DNA of 21,654 nt from Rickettsiales bacterium (GCA_017477855.1 JAFUUN010000002.1:1-21654); one strand, 5' to 3'; positions 1 to 7,840 are shown, counted from the first letter of the stretch. Notes: a model not told the origin generated them from the sequence alone. Numbers and translations: made by a program.

Positions 1-55
1 CCTCGCTCCCGCTCGGGCTCCGCTCGGAGTAAAAACCTGCTCCGCCCAGCGCAAC
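1..55 (-). repeat. GC-rich structured repeat, truncated copy A
   Basis: Read on the minus strand, this segment starts GTTGCGC, then a GGCGGAGC block, then a GTTT run. That is the same opening as the complete copies at 13776-13856 and 20615-20700, so it is a third copy in the opposite orientation, cut by the window edge. Its interior differs: it holds two small tandem hairpins with GAGC/GCTC loops, at 18-29 (CTCC...GGAG) and 8-17 (CCC...GGG). It is very GC-rich against an AT-rich background. The other end of the element lies outside the window. Confidence 0.7.
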
Positions 56-69
56 ACCAATAAATCAAT

Positions 70-97
70 TTGATTTTTTTCTATTTTAAAATATAAT
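70..97 (+). promoter_or_regulatory. Putative sigma-70 promoter for the lipoprotein gene
   Basis: TTGATT (70-75), a 16-base spacer and a perfect TATAAT (92-97). The predicted transcription start is near 104, only about 7 bases before the ATG at 111, so the mRNA would have almost no leader. No Shine-Dalgarno sequence is visible. Confidence 0.5.
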
Positions 98-110
98 CGA
101 TCGTGCACAC

Positions 111-785
111 ATGTTGAAATTTAGACACTTAATATATTCGTTCTGTGCTCTCTTATTATGTGGTTGCAACGGATTGATAGTCAATCACTATGCAAGCAGA
201 GGTTCCGATCCTATTGATGGGGCAAAAATTGGTTCAGGTGTATACGCAGATGCGGAAACCGTATATCCAGAAGCAAATTTAAACTTCCTAAAAAAGAAAA
301 GTGATTTAGATTACAAAAAATATTATGCCAGCGCAAAAATGTATCACGCAGATAAATATAATGTCTCCAACGCCTACATGAAGGACTATACAAAGCTTCT
401 TGCGGTTGATGCCGATGACCTTGAAAATCGCTTGAAGGAAGAACAATTTAACATTCCAAGTGGTGAACTTTTGAGAAAAATGGAAACAGGAACCGCAATG
501 CAACGTCCTGTTGAAGGGAATGTCAGGGAGATACAATATCTTAAAGATGAGCAAAAAGTTGTTGCCTATCCTGACTACATGGTGGCGTATTTGGATCCTT
601 ATGTCAAGCGCAAGCAGGCCAAAGAAGTAGTCGTGGAACAAGAAAGTGATTTCATTGCAACCAGTCATACCGACAAAAAACTTGAAGGTGATGTCCGCAC
701 TGCATATGTGGATTATTTTCTGCAATGGTCGGCTGAAACCAACAATGAAGACAGAGAATATTACAAGGAGAGACCACTGAAATAG
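111..785 (+). CDS. Putative lipoprotein of unknown function
   Basis: I do not recognise a family for this 224-residue protein. The N-terminus is a clear lipoprotein signal: basic residues (K3, R5, H6), a hydrophobic stretch (about 7-17) and a lipobox L-C-G-C with the acceptor at Cys19, so export and lipidation by Lgt/LspA are expected. The mature part is hydrophilic, rich in Lys, Glu, Asp and Tyr, with no further membrane segment. An aromatic, charged region (about 60-90) resembles no enzyme motif I know. The gene stands alone, 86 bases before rplC, behind its own TATAAT promoter. The base before the ATG is C, unlike most genes here. Being on the same strand, it may feed transcription into the ribosomal cluster. 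Confidence 0.8.
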   Translation: MLKFRHLIYSFCALLLCGCNGLIVNHYASRGSDPIDGAKIGSGVYADAETVYPEANLNFLKKKSDLDYKKYYASAKMYHADKYNVSNAYMKDYTKLLAVDADDLENRLKEEQFNIPSGELLRKMETGTAMQRPVEGNVREIQYLKDEQKVVAYPDYMVAYLDPYVKRKQAKEVVVEQESDFIATSHTDKKLEGDVRTAYVDYFLQWSAETNNEDREYYKERPLK

Positions 786-837
786 CAGACAAAACGGGTA
801 AATGATTAAAAACAGTTATCAATGTAAAAATAATCCT

Positions 838-855
838 TGACAATTATTTTTGTCA
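838..855. promoter_or_regulatory. Inverted repeat with -35-like box upstream of rplC
   Basis: TGACAA (838-843) and TTGTCA (850-855) form a perfect 6-base inverted repeat around TTATTT. TTGACA at 837-842 is a consensus -35 hexamer, but no acceptable -10 box lies 16-18 bases downstream. It could be an operator, or half of a promoter for the ribosomal run. No rho-independent terminator separates the lipoprotein gene from rplC in this 86-base gap. Confidence 0.3.
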
Positions 856-871
856 TTCAAAGAGCTGTTTG

Positions 872-1546
872 ATGTCACAAATTGCATTGATTGGAAAAAA
901 ATTGGGCATGACTAATATGTTTGATGGACATAAAATTGTTCCTGTCACGCTTGTAAAAGTGTTGCCTAATGTAGTTGTTGAAACCCGCAAATACGATAAT
1001 AAATACGGACTAGTCCTTGCTGGAAATGAAATTATAAAAGAGAGCAAAATTAACAAGCCACAGCGCTCTGAATTGGCTCGTAAAAATATCAAACCACGCA
1101 GTGATGTCTGTGAATTTTCATTTAAAGATGAGGTTAAATTTGCAAATGGAACAGAAATGTCTGTTGGTGATTATTTATTGAATGCATTCATAGATGTTCG
1201 TTCTCACTCAATCGGAAAGGGTTTCCAAGGTGTCATGAAAAGATATGGTTTTGGCGGTATGCCTGCCTCACACGGACACTCGTTGTCGCACCGTTCTCTC
1301 GGTTCAACGGGAAATAGAACATTGCCAGGTCGTGTCTTCAAAGGTAAAAAAATGGCCGGCCACATGGGTGACAAAAATGTCTGCGTACAGAATTTAGTCA
1401 TCTGCGCAGTGGATAAAGATACAAATATAATCGCAGTTCGTGGTAGCATTCCTGGTAAGGAGAATACCGTTGTATATATTACAAATGCAATAAAGAAGAA
1501 CGTAGATAACAACAAGATGGTTAATGGTTTGGTGTGTGAAGGTTAA
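872..1546 (+). CDS. rplC: 50S ribosomal protein L3
   Basis: L3 is a primary binder of 23S rRNA domain VI near the peptidyl-transferase centre. The start IALIGKKLGM matches the family N-terminus, and the conserved loop ASHGHSLSHRSLGSTGN followed by FKGKKMAGHMG is present. It is 224 residues, about normal. In the GSTGN segment Asn stands where most bacteria have Gln, the site that PrmB methylates in E. coli, by my recall of the alignment. An in-frame TTG at 869 is an alternative start; I chose ATG 872. rpsJ (S10), the usual upstream neighbour, is absent. The 3' end overlaps rplD. Confidence 0.97.
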   Translation: MSQIALIGKKLGMTNMFDGHKIVPVTLVKVLPNVVVETRKYDNKYGLVLAGNEIIKESKINKPQRSELARKNIKPRSDVCEFSFKDEVKFANGTEMSVGDYLLNAFIDVRSHSIGKGFQGVMKRYGFGGMPASHGHSLSHRSLGSTGNRTLPGRVFKGKKMAGHMGDKNVCVQNLVICAVDKDTNIIAVRGSIPGKENTVVYITNAIKKNVDNNKMVNGLVCEG

Positions 1547-2186
1547 AGTATTTTCTCTTGAAAATGGCAGTGAATTGAATAGCGAGGTTGATCTTCGTGA
1601 TGATGTCTTTGGGTTGCCATATGATAACAAGTTTATGAGTATGTATTTTGCGCGCATGAAAAGTGCAAGCTATGTGCCTACAAACAAAACAAAAAATATT
1701 TCTGAAGTTTCTGGAACAACAAAAAAACCTTTCAAACAAAAGCACACGGGAAATGCTCGTCAAGGTTCCATGCGTTCAGCTCAAATGCGCGGCGGTGGTA
1801 TAGCTTTTGGCCCTCGCGCAATGCAAGGATTTGTAAAAATTCCAAAGGGTGAGGCAATTCTTGCGAAGTCAATGTTGTTATCAAATGCATTTGCGAACGG
1901 CTGTGGTTTCGTAATTGATAAGGCACATTTCAATTCTTGCAGAACAAAAGAGGCTAAGAAAATATTGTCAAAATTCAGTCCAAAGTCAGTCGTCATTATC
2001 CACAACGGAGGGGTTGACGCAAATAGCTTATTGGCAGTTAGGAATTTGCAAGGTGTAAAATTTGTCAGTCAAAATATGCTAACGGCTAACGACTTGGTTT
2101 ACGCAAATGCAGTATTGATTGATGTCAATGCGGTAGAGACACTATCAAAAGTATTATATGTAGATTATGAAGGCGACAATAATTGA
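1536..2186 (+). CDS. rplD: 50S ribosomal protein L4
   Basis: L4 binds 23S rRNA and lines the exit tunnel; in enterobacteria it also represses the S10 operon. Visible signatures are the RDDVFGLPYD start region, the basic tunnel loop KQKHTGNARQGSMRSAQMRG and the FGPR motif (gene codons about 50-90). GTG at 1536 gives MKVKVFSLENG, which fits the usual L4 N-terminus; ATG at 1524 would add MVWC. Either way it overlaps rplC by 11-23 bases. It is 216 residues from the GTG. Confidence 0.95.
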   Translation: MKVKVFSLENGSELNSEVDLRDDVFGLPYDNKFMSMYFARMKSASYVPTNKTKNISEVSGTTKKPFKQKHTGNARQGSMRSAQMRGGGIAFGPRAMQGFVKIPKGEAILAKSMLLSNAFANGCGFVIDKAHFNSCRTKEAKKILSKFSPKSVVIIHNGGVDANSLLAVRNLQGVKFVSQNMLTANDLVYANAVLIDVNAVETLSKVLYVDYEGDNN

Positions 2187-2454
2187 GCAGTTGGATACTG
2201 AAAAGACACACAAGTTGCTTGAAGGAAACAGATATACTTTTCTTGTTTCAAGGACTGCAAACAAGGATGAAATAAAGAAGGACGTTGAGACGGTTTTCGG
2301 TGTGAAAGTTGTTGACGTGAGAACGACAAATTGCCCTGTCAAAAACAAATCTTTCCGTGGCACAGCCGGCAGAATGTCACAATACAAGAAGGCATATGTG
2401 CTTGTCGCAAATGGCATGAAAATAGATTTTGGTGAAAAAGTTGAAGCAAAATAA
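2167..2454 (+). CDS. rplW: 50S ribosomal protein L23
   Basis: L23 sits at the exit of the peptide tunnel and docks trigger factor and SRP. The 95-residue protein has the family core: the NRYTFLVSRTANKDEIK segment, FGVKVVDVRT, and the lysine/arginine-rich loop with FRGTAGR. The N-terminus is somewhat shorter than usual. The gene starts inside rplD, overlapping by 20 bases in another frame, which suggests translational coupling. The base before ATG is T. Confidence 0.95.
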   Translation: MKATIIEQLDTEKTHKLLEGNRYTFLVSRTANKDEIKKDVETVFGVKVVDVRTTNCPVKNKSFRGTAGRMSQYKKAYVLVANGMKIDFGEKVEAK

Positions 2455-2455
2455 T

Positions 2456-3277
2456 ATGGGAGAATTAAAAGTTAACAGGCCGGCCAGTCCTTCATTGAGA
2501 GGCACTATCATATTGCGCAGCACAAGCAGAAAGAACAAACCTTGCAAGGAATTAGTGTGTTGCAAAAAATCATCCGGCGGAAGAAATGCAAAAGGTCACA
2601 TTACAGTTCGTTGCCGTGGCGCAGGAAACAAGCAAAAGTATAGAATTATAGCTTTCAAAAAGACAATTTTTGATGTAAAAGCAAAGGTCGCGTCGTTAGA
2701 GTATGACCCAAACCGCAATGCTGAAATAGCTTTGTTGCAGTATGACAACGGACAAAAGGAATATGCAATTGCAGTTGATGGATTGAAAGTTGGTGACACG
2801 GTTGTAAATTCAAAGTCGGCAGAAAGCGTGTCGATCAAGCCAGGCGTGTCATTGCCATTGTCGGAAATACCTATTGGTGTTAATGTTTGTTGCGTTGAGC
2901 TGAAACCTGGATGTGGTGCTAAGATGGCTCGTTCAGCTGGTTCATTCATTAAACTTGCTGGTAAGGAAAATGGTATGGCGGTGTTGAAGTTGACATCTGG
3001 CGAGACAAGATTAGTTCCAGCAGAGTGCATTGCAACAGTCGGCATTGTTTCAAACATTCAATATCAGAATACAAAAAAAGGTAAGGCAGGTCGCAGACGC
3101 TGGGCTGGTTTCAGACCTCACACACGCGGTGAATGTATGAACCCGGTTGATCACCCACTTGGTGGTAGAACTCGCGGTGGATTACCAAAGACACCTTGGG
3201 GTAAATACACAAGAGGACTTAAAACCCGTAAAAATAAGTTTACAAATAAGTTTATAGTTTCAAGAAGAAAGAAGTAA
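2456..3277 (+). CDS. rplB: 50S ribosomal protein L2
   Basis: L2 is a large rRNA-binding protein needed for subunit joining and peptidyl-transferase activity. The start GELKVNRPASPSLRG aligns with the usual L2 N-terminus, KSSGGRNAKGHITVRCRGAG is the RNA-binding segment, and the C-terminal MNPVDHPLGGRTRGG block contains the conserved histidine. It is 273 residues, normal. Longer in-frame upstream starts inside rplW (from 2429) do not fit the family. One base separates it from the rplW stop. Confidence 0.97.
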   Translation: MGELKVNRPASPSLRGTIILRSTSRKNKPCKELVCCKKSSGGRNAKGHITVRCRGAGNKQKYRIIAFKKTIFDVKAKVASLEYDPNRNAEIALLQYDNGQKEYAIAVDGLKVGDTVVNSKSAESVSIKPGVSLPLSEIPIGVNVCCVELKPGCGAKMARSAGSFIKLAGKENGMAVLKLTSGETRLVPAECIATVGIVSNIQYQNTKKGKAGRRRWAGFRPHTRGECMNPVDHPLGGRTRGGLPKTPWGKYTRGLKTRKNKFTNKFIVSRRKK

Positions 3278-3278
3278 T

Positions 3279-3548
3279 ATGGCAAGATCGGCAAAAAAAT
3301 TACCTTACGTATCGTGGAGCTTATTGAAAAAAGTTCGCGACAGTGAATTGCGTAAAAGGCAAATAAAAACATGGTCACGCAGATCAACAATTTACCCAGA
3401 GTTCGTTGGGTGTGTATTTTTGGTCTACAACGGAAAGGGCTTCATGCCTGTTTCAGTGGTTGAGAACATGGTAGGAAGGAAACTTGGTGAATTTGCAATG
3501 ACACGCAAATTGCCTAAACATTCAGTTCAAAAGCGTGGTGGGAAATAA
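3279..3548 (+). CDS. rpsS: 30S ribosomal protein S19
   Basis: S19 contacts S13 in the head of the small subunit. It is 89 residues with the diagnostic IKTWSRRSTIYPEFVG motif and the KLGEFAMTRKLPKHS C-terminal signature. It starts one base after the rplB stop. No Shine-Dalgarno sequence precedes it beyond a purine-rich AAGAAG. Confidence 0.97.
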   Translation: MARSAKKLPYVSWSLLKKVRDSELRKRQIKTWSRRSTIYPEFVGCVFLVYNGKGFMPVSVVENMVGRKLGEFAMTRKLPKHSVQKRGGK

Positions 3549-3550
3549 TT

Positions 3551-3928
3551 ATGAGACAGGTAGAGGCATCATTGAAATACGTGAAGGGTAGTTTTTATAA
3601 ATTGAACTTGGTTGCGAGTTTGATAAGAAATTTAAGCGTTCAGGAAGCAGACGCGCAGTTGGCATTTTGCGAGAAAAGAATTGCATTTACCGTAAGAAAA
3701 TTGCTTGCTTCATGCGTTGCAAATGCGCGTAATAATTTCAAGATTTCAGGCGACAATTTAGTTATCGCACGCGTAGATGTTGGTAAATCTTTTGTGCTGA
3801 AACGTTCAATGCCAAGGGGCCGTGGCCGTGGAACACGTATTGAGAAGAGATTTGCTAATTTAAGAATTGTCCTTGAAGAGCAGAAAAATGTTGTTGACAA
3901 TAAAAAAGTTGTTAAAAAAGTGAAATAG
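3551..3928 (+). CDS. rplV: 50S ribosomal protein L22
   Basis: L22 lines the peptide exit tunnel through a long beta hairpin. The 125-residue protein shows the helix with LASCVANARNN and the hairpin RSMPRGRGRGTRI, the part that reaches into the tunnel. A lysine-rich tail (KKVVKKVK) extends the C-terminus a little beyond the common length. It starts two bases after the rpsS stop. Confidence 0.95.
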   Translation: MRQVEASLKYVKGSFYKLNLVASLIRNLSVQEADAQLAFCEKRIAFTVRKLLASCVANARNNFKISGDNLVIARVDVGKSFVLKRSMPRGRGRGTRIEKRFANLRIVLEEQKNVVDNKKVVKKVK

Positions 3929-3929
3929 T

Positions 3930-4565
3930 ATGGGACAAAAAGTGAATCCTATTGGTTTTAGAGTTTGCAATGGCAACAAGAGGACGTGGGCATCTAATTG
4001 GTGTGTAAAAACCAGAAGAGAGTATGTTCAAAATGTTGCGGATGACTTAAGAGTTCAGAATTTCTTCCACAAAAATGCAAGTAAATATTCGGTTGGTAAG
4101 GTCAATATTGAAAGGCAAAAAAATAAGCCAGTGAAGATTGTTTTGCAGTCAGGAAAAATCAGCTTGGTTATTGGTAAGAAAGGTGAAAATATAGAGCAAA
4201 TTGAGAAGAGCTTGAAAGACATGTTGACTGAGAATAAGATTTCTGTTGATGTGAAGGAAATTAAGCACGCAAATTTGGATGCAAACATTGTCGCACGCAT
4301 GATTGCTGACAGAATTGAGAACAGACAGTCGTTTAAAAGAGCTGTAAAAAGTGCAATGGACATGGTCATGAAGTCAGGCGCGATTGGTATTAAAGTAAGT
4401 TGTGCGGGAAGGTTGAACGGTGCCGAAATAGCAAGAACGGAAAAGTTCAAGGATGGGGTGACACCGCTTCACACATTGAGAGCTGATATTGACTACGCAC
4501 ACTATGACGCAAAAACGACATACGGTGTTATAGGAATAAGAGTTTGGATTTGTACAAAAAGATAA
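3930..4565 (+). CDS. rpsC: 30S ribosomal protein S3
   Basis: S3 lies at the mRNA entry channel. The start GQKVNPIGFRVC is typical. A KH-type RNA-binding region with LVIGKKGENI lies around residues 75-85. The C-terminal domain has GAIGIKVSCAGRLNGAEIAR and ends with YGVIGIRVWI. Length is 211 residues, normal. It starts one base after the rplV stop. Confidence 0.97.
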   Translation: MGQKVNPIGFRVCNGNKRTWASNWCVKTRREYVQNVADDLRVQNFFHKNASKYSVGKVNIERQKNKPVKIVLQSGKISLVIGKKGENIEQIEKSLKDMLTENKISVDVKEIKHANLDANIVARMIADRIENRQSFKRAVKSAMDMVMKSGAIGIKVSCAGRLNGAEIARTEKFKDGVTPLHTLRADIDYAHYDAKTTYGVIGIRVWICTKR

Positions 4566-4568
4566 TAT

Positions 4569-4985
4569 ATGCAACCTAAAAAGACAAAATTTGCAAAGTT
4601 TCAAAAAATCCGTGTTTCTGGTACGGCACAGGTTTGCAATCAAGTGTCATACGGCTCATACGGTCTTGTTGTCAGTGAAAATATTAAGTTGACAGGCAAA
4701 GAAATTGAGGCGATCCGTAAGGTCGTTAGTCGTTCAATGAACAGGCAAGGTGCTCTTTACATGAGGGTTTTTCCACAGTTGCCAGTTACAAAAAAGCCAG
4801 TTGGAACCCGTATGGGAGGTGGTAAAAGTGGCGTTGAAGAATGGATTGCGCCAATAAGAAAAGGAACGGTGATAATAGAGGTTGACAATGTTTCCGAAGC
4901 GGTAGCTTTAGAAGCGTTGACAAAGGCAAAATTCAAGTTGCCGGTGCCTTGTTTTATGGTAAAAAGGAAGTTTGCTTATTTATAG
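4569..4985 (+). CDS. rplP: 50S ribosomal protein L16
   Basis: L16 positions the A-site tRNA on the large subunit. The 138-residue protein shows PKKTKFAKFQK at the start, the GKEIEAIRKVVSRSMNR motif and the RMGGGKSGVEEWIAPIRKG loop that carries the residues hydroxylated or methylated in some bacteria. Spacing to the rpsC stop is three bases. Confidence 0.97.
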   Translation: MQPKKTKFAKFQKIRVSGTAQVCNQVSYGSYGLVVSENIKLTGKEIEAIRKVVSRSMNRQGALYMRVFPQLPVTKKPVGTRMGGGKSGVEEWIAPIRKGTVIIEVDNVSEAVALEALTKAKFKLPVPCFMVKRKFAYL

Positions 4986-4999
4986 TTGACAATTAAAAT

Positions 5000-5188
5000 A
5001 TGACAAAAAGTGTGTACAGTGAAATGTCTGTTGCTGATTTGAAAAAGAAGAGTTTTGACCTGAAAAATGAGGTTATTATCCTTATGATGCAGAAGAATTC
5101 GGGTACATTGAAAGACGTTTCAAAAATAAGAAAAGTGAGGAGAGAAAAGGCGAGAGTGCTAACGGAATTAAATAAGAAAAGCATATGA
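5000..5188 (+). CDS. rpmC: 50S ribosomal protein L29
   Basis: A small two-helix protein at the tunnel exit next to L23. The 62-residue sequence has the family pattern of an N-terminal SVADLKKKSFDLKNE helix and a second helix with the conserved VRREKARVLTELN. The 14-base gap after rplP is among the longest inside the ribosomal run and contains TTGACAA, but no -10 box. The stop codon overlaps the rpsQ start (ATGA). Confidence 0.95.
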   Translation: MTKSVYSEMSVADLKKKSFDLKNEVIILMMQKNSGTLKDVSKIRKVRREKARVLTELNKKSI

Positions 5189-5409
5189 TTGAGGCAAAGA
5201 TTGTAAAAATAATTGATACCCACACCGTGAAGGTTTTGGTGGTAGAGACAAAAAGGCACCCGCTTTATAACAAGGTTTTGAAAAAGAGAAAATATTACAT
5301 GTGCCACGTTAATGAGTTACAGGTTGCAGTTGACAGCATGGTTATGGTTGAAAATTCAAGGCCTTATTCAAAAATGAAAAAGCATGTTGTTGTTGAAGTG
5401 ATAAAGTAG
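5185..5409 (+). CDS. rpsQ: 30S ribosomal protein S17
   Basis: S17 is an early 16S rRNA binder with an OB fold. In 74 residues the sequence keeps HTVKVLVVETKRHPLYNKVL and the SRPYSKMKKHVVVEV C-terminus. Its ATG overlaps the rpmC TGA by four bases (ATGA), the only such stop-start overlap in the run. Confidence 0.95.
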   Translation: MIEAKIVKIIDTHTVKVLVVETKRHPLYNKVLKKRKYYMCHVNELQVAVDSMVMVENSRPYSKMKKHVVVEVIK

Positions 5410-5413
5410 TTAT

Positions 5414-5782
5414 ATGATTATAATGGGAACAGTTTTGAATGTTACTTGTAATTCTGATGCTGAGCTCGTAAAGTGTTTTGGAATTAATAAAAGCACCGGC
5501 AAACGCACGGCTGGAATTGGCGATGTAGTGATGGTTGCAGTGCAAAAAGTCAAACCAAATTCAAAGATTAAAAAAGGTGACAAACACTACGCTGTGATTG
5601 TCAGGACAAAAGGTAAGATAAAAAGAAGCGATGGTTCATACGTTTCATTTGGAGACAATGCGGTTGTGTTGATTGACAACAAGACAATGGAGCCAATTTC
5701 AACCCGTGTTTTGGGCGCAGTCGCAAGAGAAATAAAGAAAGATTTTCCAAAAATAGCATCGTTAGCTTCTGAAGTTTTGTGA
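5414..5782 (+). CDS. rplN: 50S ribosomal protein L14
   Basis: L14 forms an intersubunit bridge. Its 122 residues are clearly L14: GIGDVVMVAVQKVKPNSKIKKGD, VIVRTKGKIKRSDGS, and the ISTRVLGAVAREIK-to-LASEVL end. The near-universal ADN-S/T-GAK motif near the N-terminus is altered: here it reads TCNSDAEL (about residues 11-18), replacing the Gly with Asp and the following basic residue with Glu. An in-frame ATG at 5423 would remove the first three residues. Confidence 0.95.
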   Translation: MIIMGTVLNVTCNSDAELVKCFGINKSTGKRTAGIGDVVMVAVQKVKPNSKIKKGDKHYAVIVRTKGKIKRSDGSYVSFGDNAVVLIDNKTMEPISTRVLGAVAREIKKDFPKIASLASEVL

Positions 5783-5783
5783 T

Positions 5784-6068
5784 ATGAGAAAGATAATAAA
5801 TTATTCAAAGGTTAAAATTAAAAAAGGCGATGAAGTAGTGATTATTTCTGGTAGTCACAAGGGTAAAAAGGGATCTGTAAAGTTTGTGTTTCCAAAGATC
5901 GGAGCCGTTGTTATTGAAGGTATCAATGTCGTCAAAAGGGCTGTAAAACCACAACACAACAACAATGAAAATTTCTTGAAACGCGAAAAACCAGTCGCTA
6001 TTTCAAAGGTGAGAGTTTTGAAAGCAGGAACTAAAAAAGTTGCAAAGAAAAGTGTTAAGAAAAGTTAA
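5784..6068 (+). CDS. rplX: 50S ribosomal protein L24
   Basis: L24 initiates large-subunit assembly. Its KOW motif is visible as IKKGDEVVIISGSHKGKKGSV, followed by VVIEGINVVKRAVKP. A C-terminal tail rich in Lys and Val (KKVAKKSVKKS) ends the 94-residue protein. It is separated from rplN by one base. Confidence 0.95.
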   Translation: MRKIINYSKVKIKKGDEVVIISGSHKGKKGSVKFVFPKIGAVVIEGINVVKRAVKPQHNNNENFLKREKPVAISKVRVLKAGTKKVAKKSVKKS

Positions 6069-6070
6069 GT

Positions 6071-6610
6071 ATGGGATATTTTGAAGAGTTGTACAAAACA
6101 AAAATTGTTACTGATTTAAAGAATAAGTTCGGCATTAAAAATCCACATTGCGTTCCAAAAATTAGCAAGATAGTTGTCAGTGCTGGCTTCGGAAAAGACG
6201 GAAATGACAAGAAGTTTTTTGAAGGAACAATGAACGAAATTGCTTTGATTACTGGTCGCAAGCCATGTTATCGTAAGTCAAAGAGAGCAATCGCGGGATT
6301 TAATTTGAAGGAAGGACAAAATGTTGGAACATTCGTCACGTTGAGAGGAAAAACGATGTACGAATTTTTGGAAAGATTGATTTACTTGTCATTGCCAAGA
6401 ATTCATGACTTCAAGGGCTTTTCAAGAAAGTCATTTGACAAGCACAACAATTTTGCATTTGGTATAAAAGACCACTTGATTTTTACTGAATTGAGTTACG
6501 ATACCATCGTGAAAAATCGTGGTTTAAATATTATGTTCACTATTGAGAATGCAAAAACACAGGATCAAGCGTGTGAATTACTAAGAGGTTTTGAGTTTCC
6601 AATAAAGTAG
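6071..6610 (+). CDS. rplE: 50S ribosomal protein L5
   Basis: L5 binds 5S rRNA and contacts P-site tRNA. The 179-residue protein starts YFEELYKTKIVTDLKNKFG, keeps ALITGRKPCYRKSKRAIAGF and the LPRIHDFKGFSRKSFD loop, and ends with AKTQDQACELLRGFEFP. Length is normal. It starts two bases after rplX. Confidence 0.97.
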   Translation: MGYFEELYKTKIVTDLKNKFGIKNPHCVPKISKIVVSAGFGKDGNDKKFFEGTMNEIALITGRKPCYRKSKRAIAGFNLKEGQNVGTFVTLRGKTMYEFLERLIYLSLPRIHDFKGFSRKSFDKHNNFAFGIKDHLIFTELSYDTIVKNRGLNIMFTIENAKTQDQACELLRGFEFPIK

Positions 6611-6612
6611 AT

Positions 6613-6909
6613 ATGGCAAAAAAGAGCATGATAAACAAAAATGAGAGACGCAAAAAAGCGATTGAGTTGAGGAGAGAACAAAGAAAGAACTTTTCAACTC
6701 TCCTTCTTTCAGACGAATTGGATATTGAATCAAAGTTTAAATTGATGAAAATTTTGGACAAAACACAAGGTTCGTCATACATAAAATATAGAAATCGTTG
6801 CGCAATTACAGGTCGTCCTCGCGGATACCGCGGAGGTGTCGGGCTTTGTCGCGCGGCATTGCGTCATTACGCATCATTTGGTTTTATAGCTGGTGTCAAA
6901 AAGAATTAA
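6613..6909 (+). CDS. rpsN: 30S ribosomal protein S14
   Basis: This is the longer, zinc-free S14 type found in most proteobacteria (98 residues; no CxxC pairs). The C-terminal signature RNRCAITGRPRGYRG is clear. The extreme C-terminus (FGFIAGVKKN) is slightly shorter than the common alphaproteobacterial GQIPGMVKSSW-like end. It starts two bases after rplE. Confidence 0.96.
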   Translation: MAKKSMINKNERRKKAIELRREQRKNFSTLLLSDELDIESKFKLMKILDKTQGSSYIKYRNRCAITGRPRGYRGGVGLCRAALRHYASFGFIAGVKKN

Positions 6910-6910
6910 T

Positions 6911-7312
6911 ATGTCAGGAAAATATTTATTAGGAAATATGTTGTCTGCAATTCACAACAAAAAGTTCTTCTACGAGAAGCCGGTTGTGGTTGAATATAAT
7001 GGACTTTGCGAAGACGTTTTGAAAGTCATGGAGGGTGCCGGCTATGTAAAAGAATTTAAAATCGTTAATGAGAACGGCAAAAAAAATATAGAGGTTTTGT
7101 TGCAGATTATTGCTGGCAGAAAAACGATTAATAGCTTTAAATTGGTGTCAAAACCAGGATGTCGTCAATATGCAGACAAGGACAAAATGAAGAAAATATT
7201 GAGCTACAATCCATTTGCTTTAACAATTGTGTCAACATCAAAAGGTGTTATCCCGGTTAAAGAGGCAGTGGAACTTGGAGTTGGTGGTGAAGTGTTGTGT
7301 GAAATATTCTAA
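6911..7312 (+). CDS. rpsH: 30S ribosomal protein S8
   Basis: S8 binds the central domain of 16S rRNA; in E. coli it represses the spc operon. The 133-residue protein has LGNMLSAIHN at the start, VMEGAGYVKEF, LVSKPGCRQYADKDKM and the SKGVIPVKEAVELGVGGEVLC end that forms the RNA-binding core. ATG 6911, one base after the rpsN stop, fits the family; an in-frame GTG at 6893 would overlap rpsN. Confidence 0.96.
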   Translation: MSGKYLLGNMLSAIHNKKFFYEKPVVVEYNGLCEDVLKVMEGAGYVKEFKIVNENGKKNIEVLLQIIAGRKTINSFKLVSKPGCRQYADKDKMKKILSYNPFALTIVSTSKGVIPVKEAVELGVGGEVLCEIF

Positions 7313-7313
7313 T

Positions 7314-7838
7314 ATGTCAAGAATGGTAAAAAAACAGTTGCCGGTTGTTGATGGCATTAGCTTTGCCATGGAGGGGGATAACTTTATCGTATCAAACTCA
7401 AATGGCTCTATTGCTATAAATTTGAACAAGAAGGTTTCAATTGACACAACAAACGGATTAAATTTCAAGTCGTTGGAGAACGAGGACAAAGGTGCTTTGG
7501 CCACTATTTATGTGCTTGTGAGGAACGCGATGGATGATTTGAAAAATGGCTACACAGCAAACTTGAAAATGATTGGTGTTGGTTTTAAAGCAAGCGTAAA
7601 CGGTAAGTTTTTGAGGACATACGTCGGATTGAGCCATGATGTGATTTTTGCAATTCCAGAAGGATTGACAGTCACGGTAGCAAATGACACAGAGATAACA
7701 ATCAAAGGGCACGATCGCAGCAAGGTCATGCAGTTTGCGCGCTCTGTTAGAGACATCAAAAAGCCAGAACCTTACAAGGGGAAAGGGATTTTCTTAAACA
7801 ATGAAAAGATATTGAGGAAGGAAGGTAAAAAGAAATAG
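7314..7838 (+). CDS. rplF: 50S ribosomal protein L6
   Basis: L6 lies near the factor-binding stalk base. The 174-residue sequence has the duplicated L6 fold, with MIGVGFKASVNGKFLRTYVG in the middle and the C-terminal signature ARSVRDIKKPEPYKGKGI. ATG 7314 lies one base after the rpsH stop; longer upstream starts lie inside rpsH and do not fit. The N-terminus (SRMVKKQLPVVDGI) departs from the usual SRIGKxPIxxP. Confidence 0.95.
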   Translation: MSRMVKKQLPVVDGISFAMEGDNFIVSNSNGSIAINLNKKVSIDTTNGLNFKSLENEDKGALATIYVLVRNAMDDLKNGYTANLKMIGVGFKASVNGKFLRTYVGLSHDVIFAIPEGLTVTVANDTEITIKGHDRSKVMQFARSVRDIKKPEPYKGKGIFLNNEKILRKEGKKK

Positions 7839-7840
7839 TT

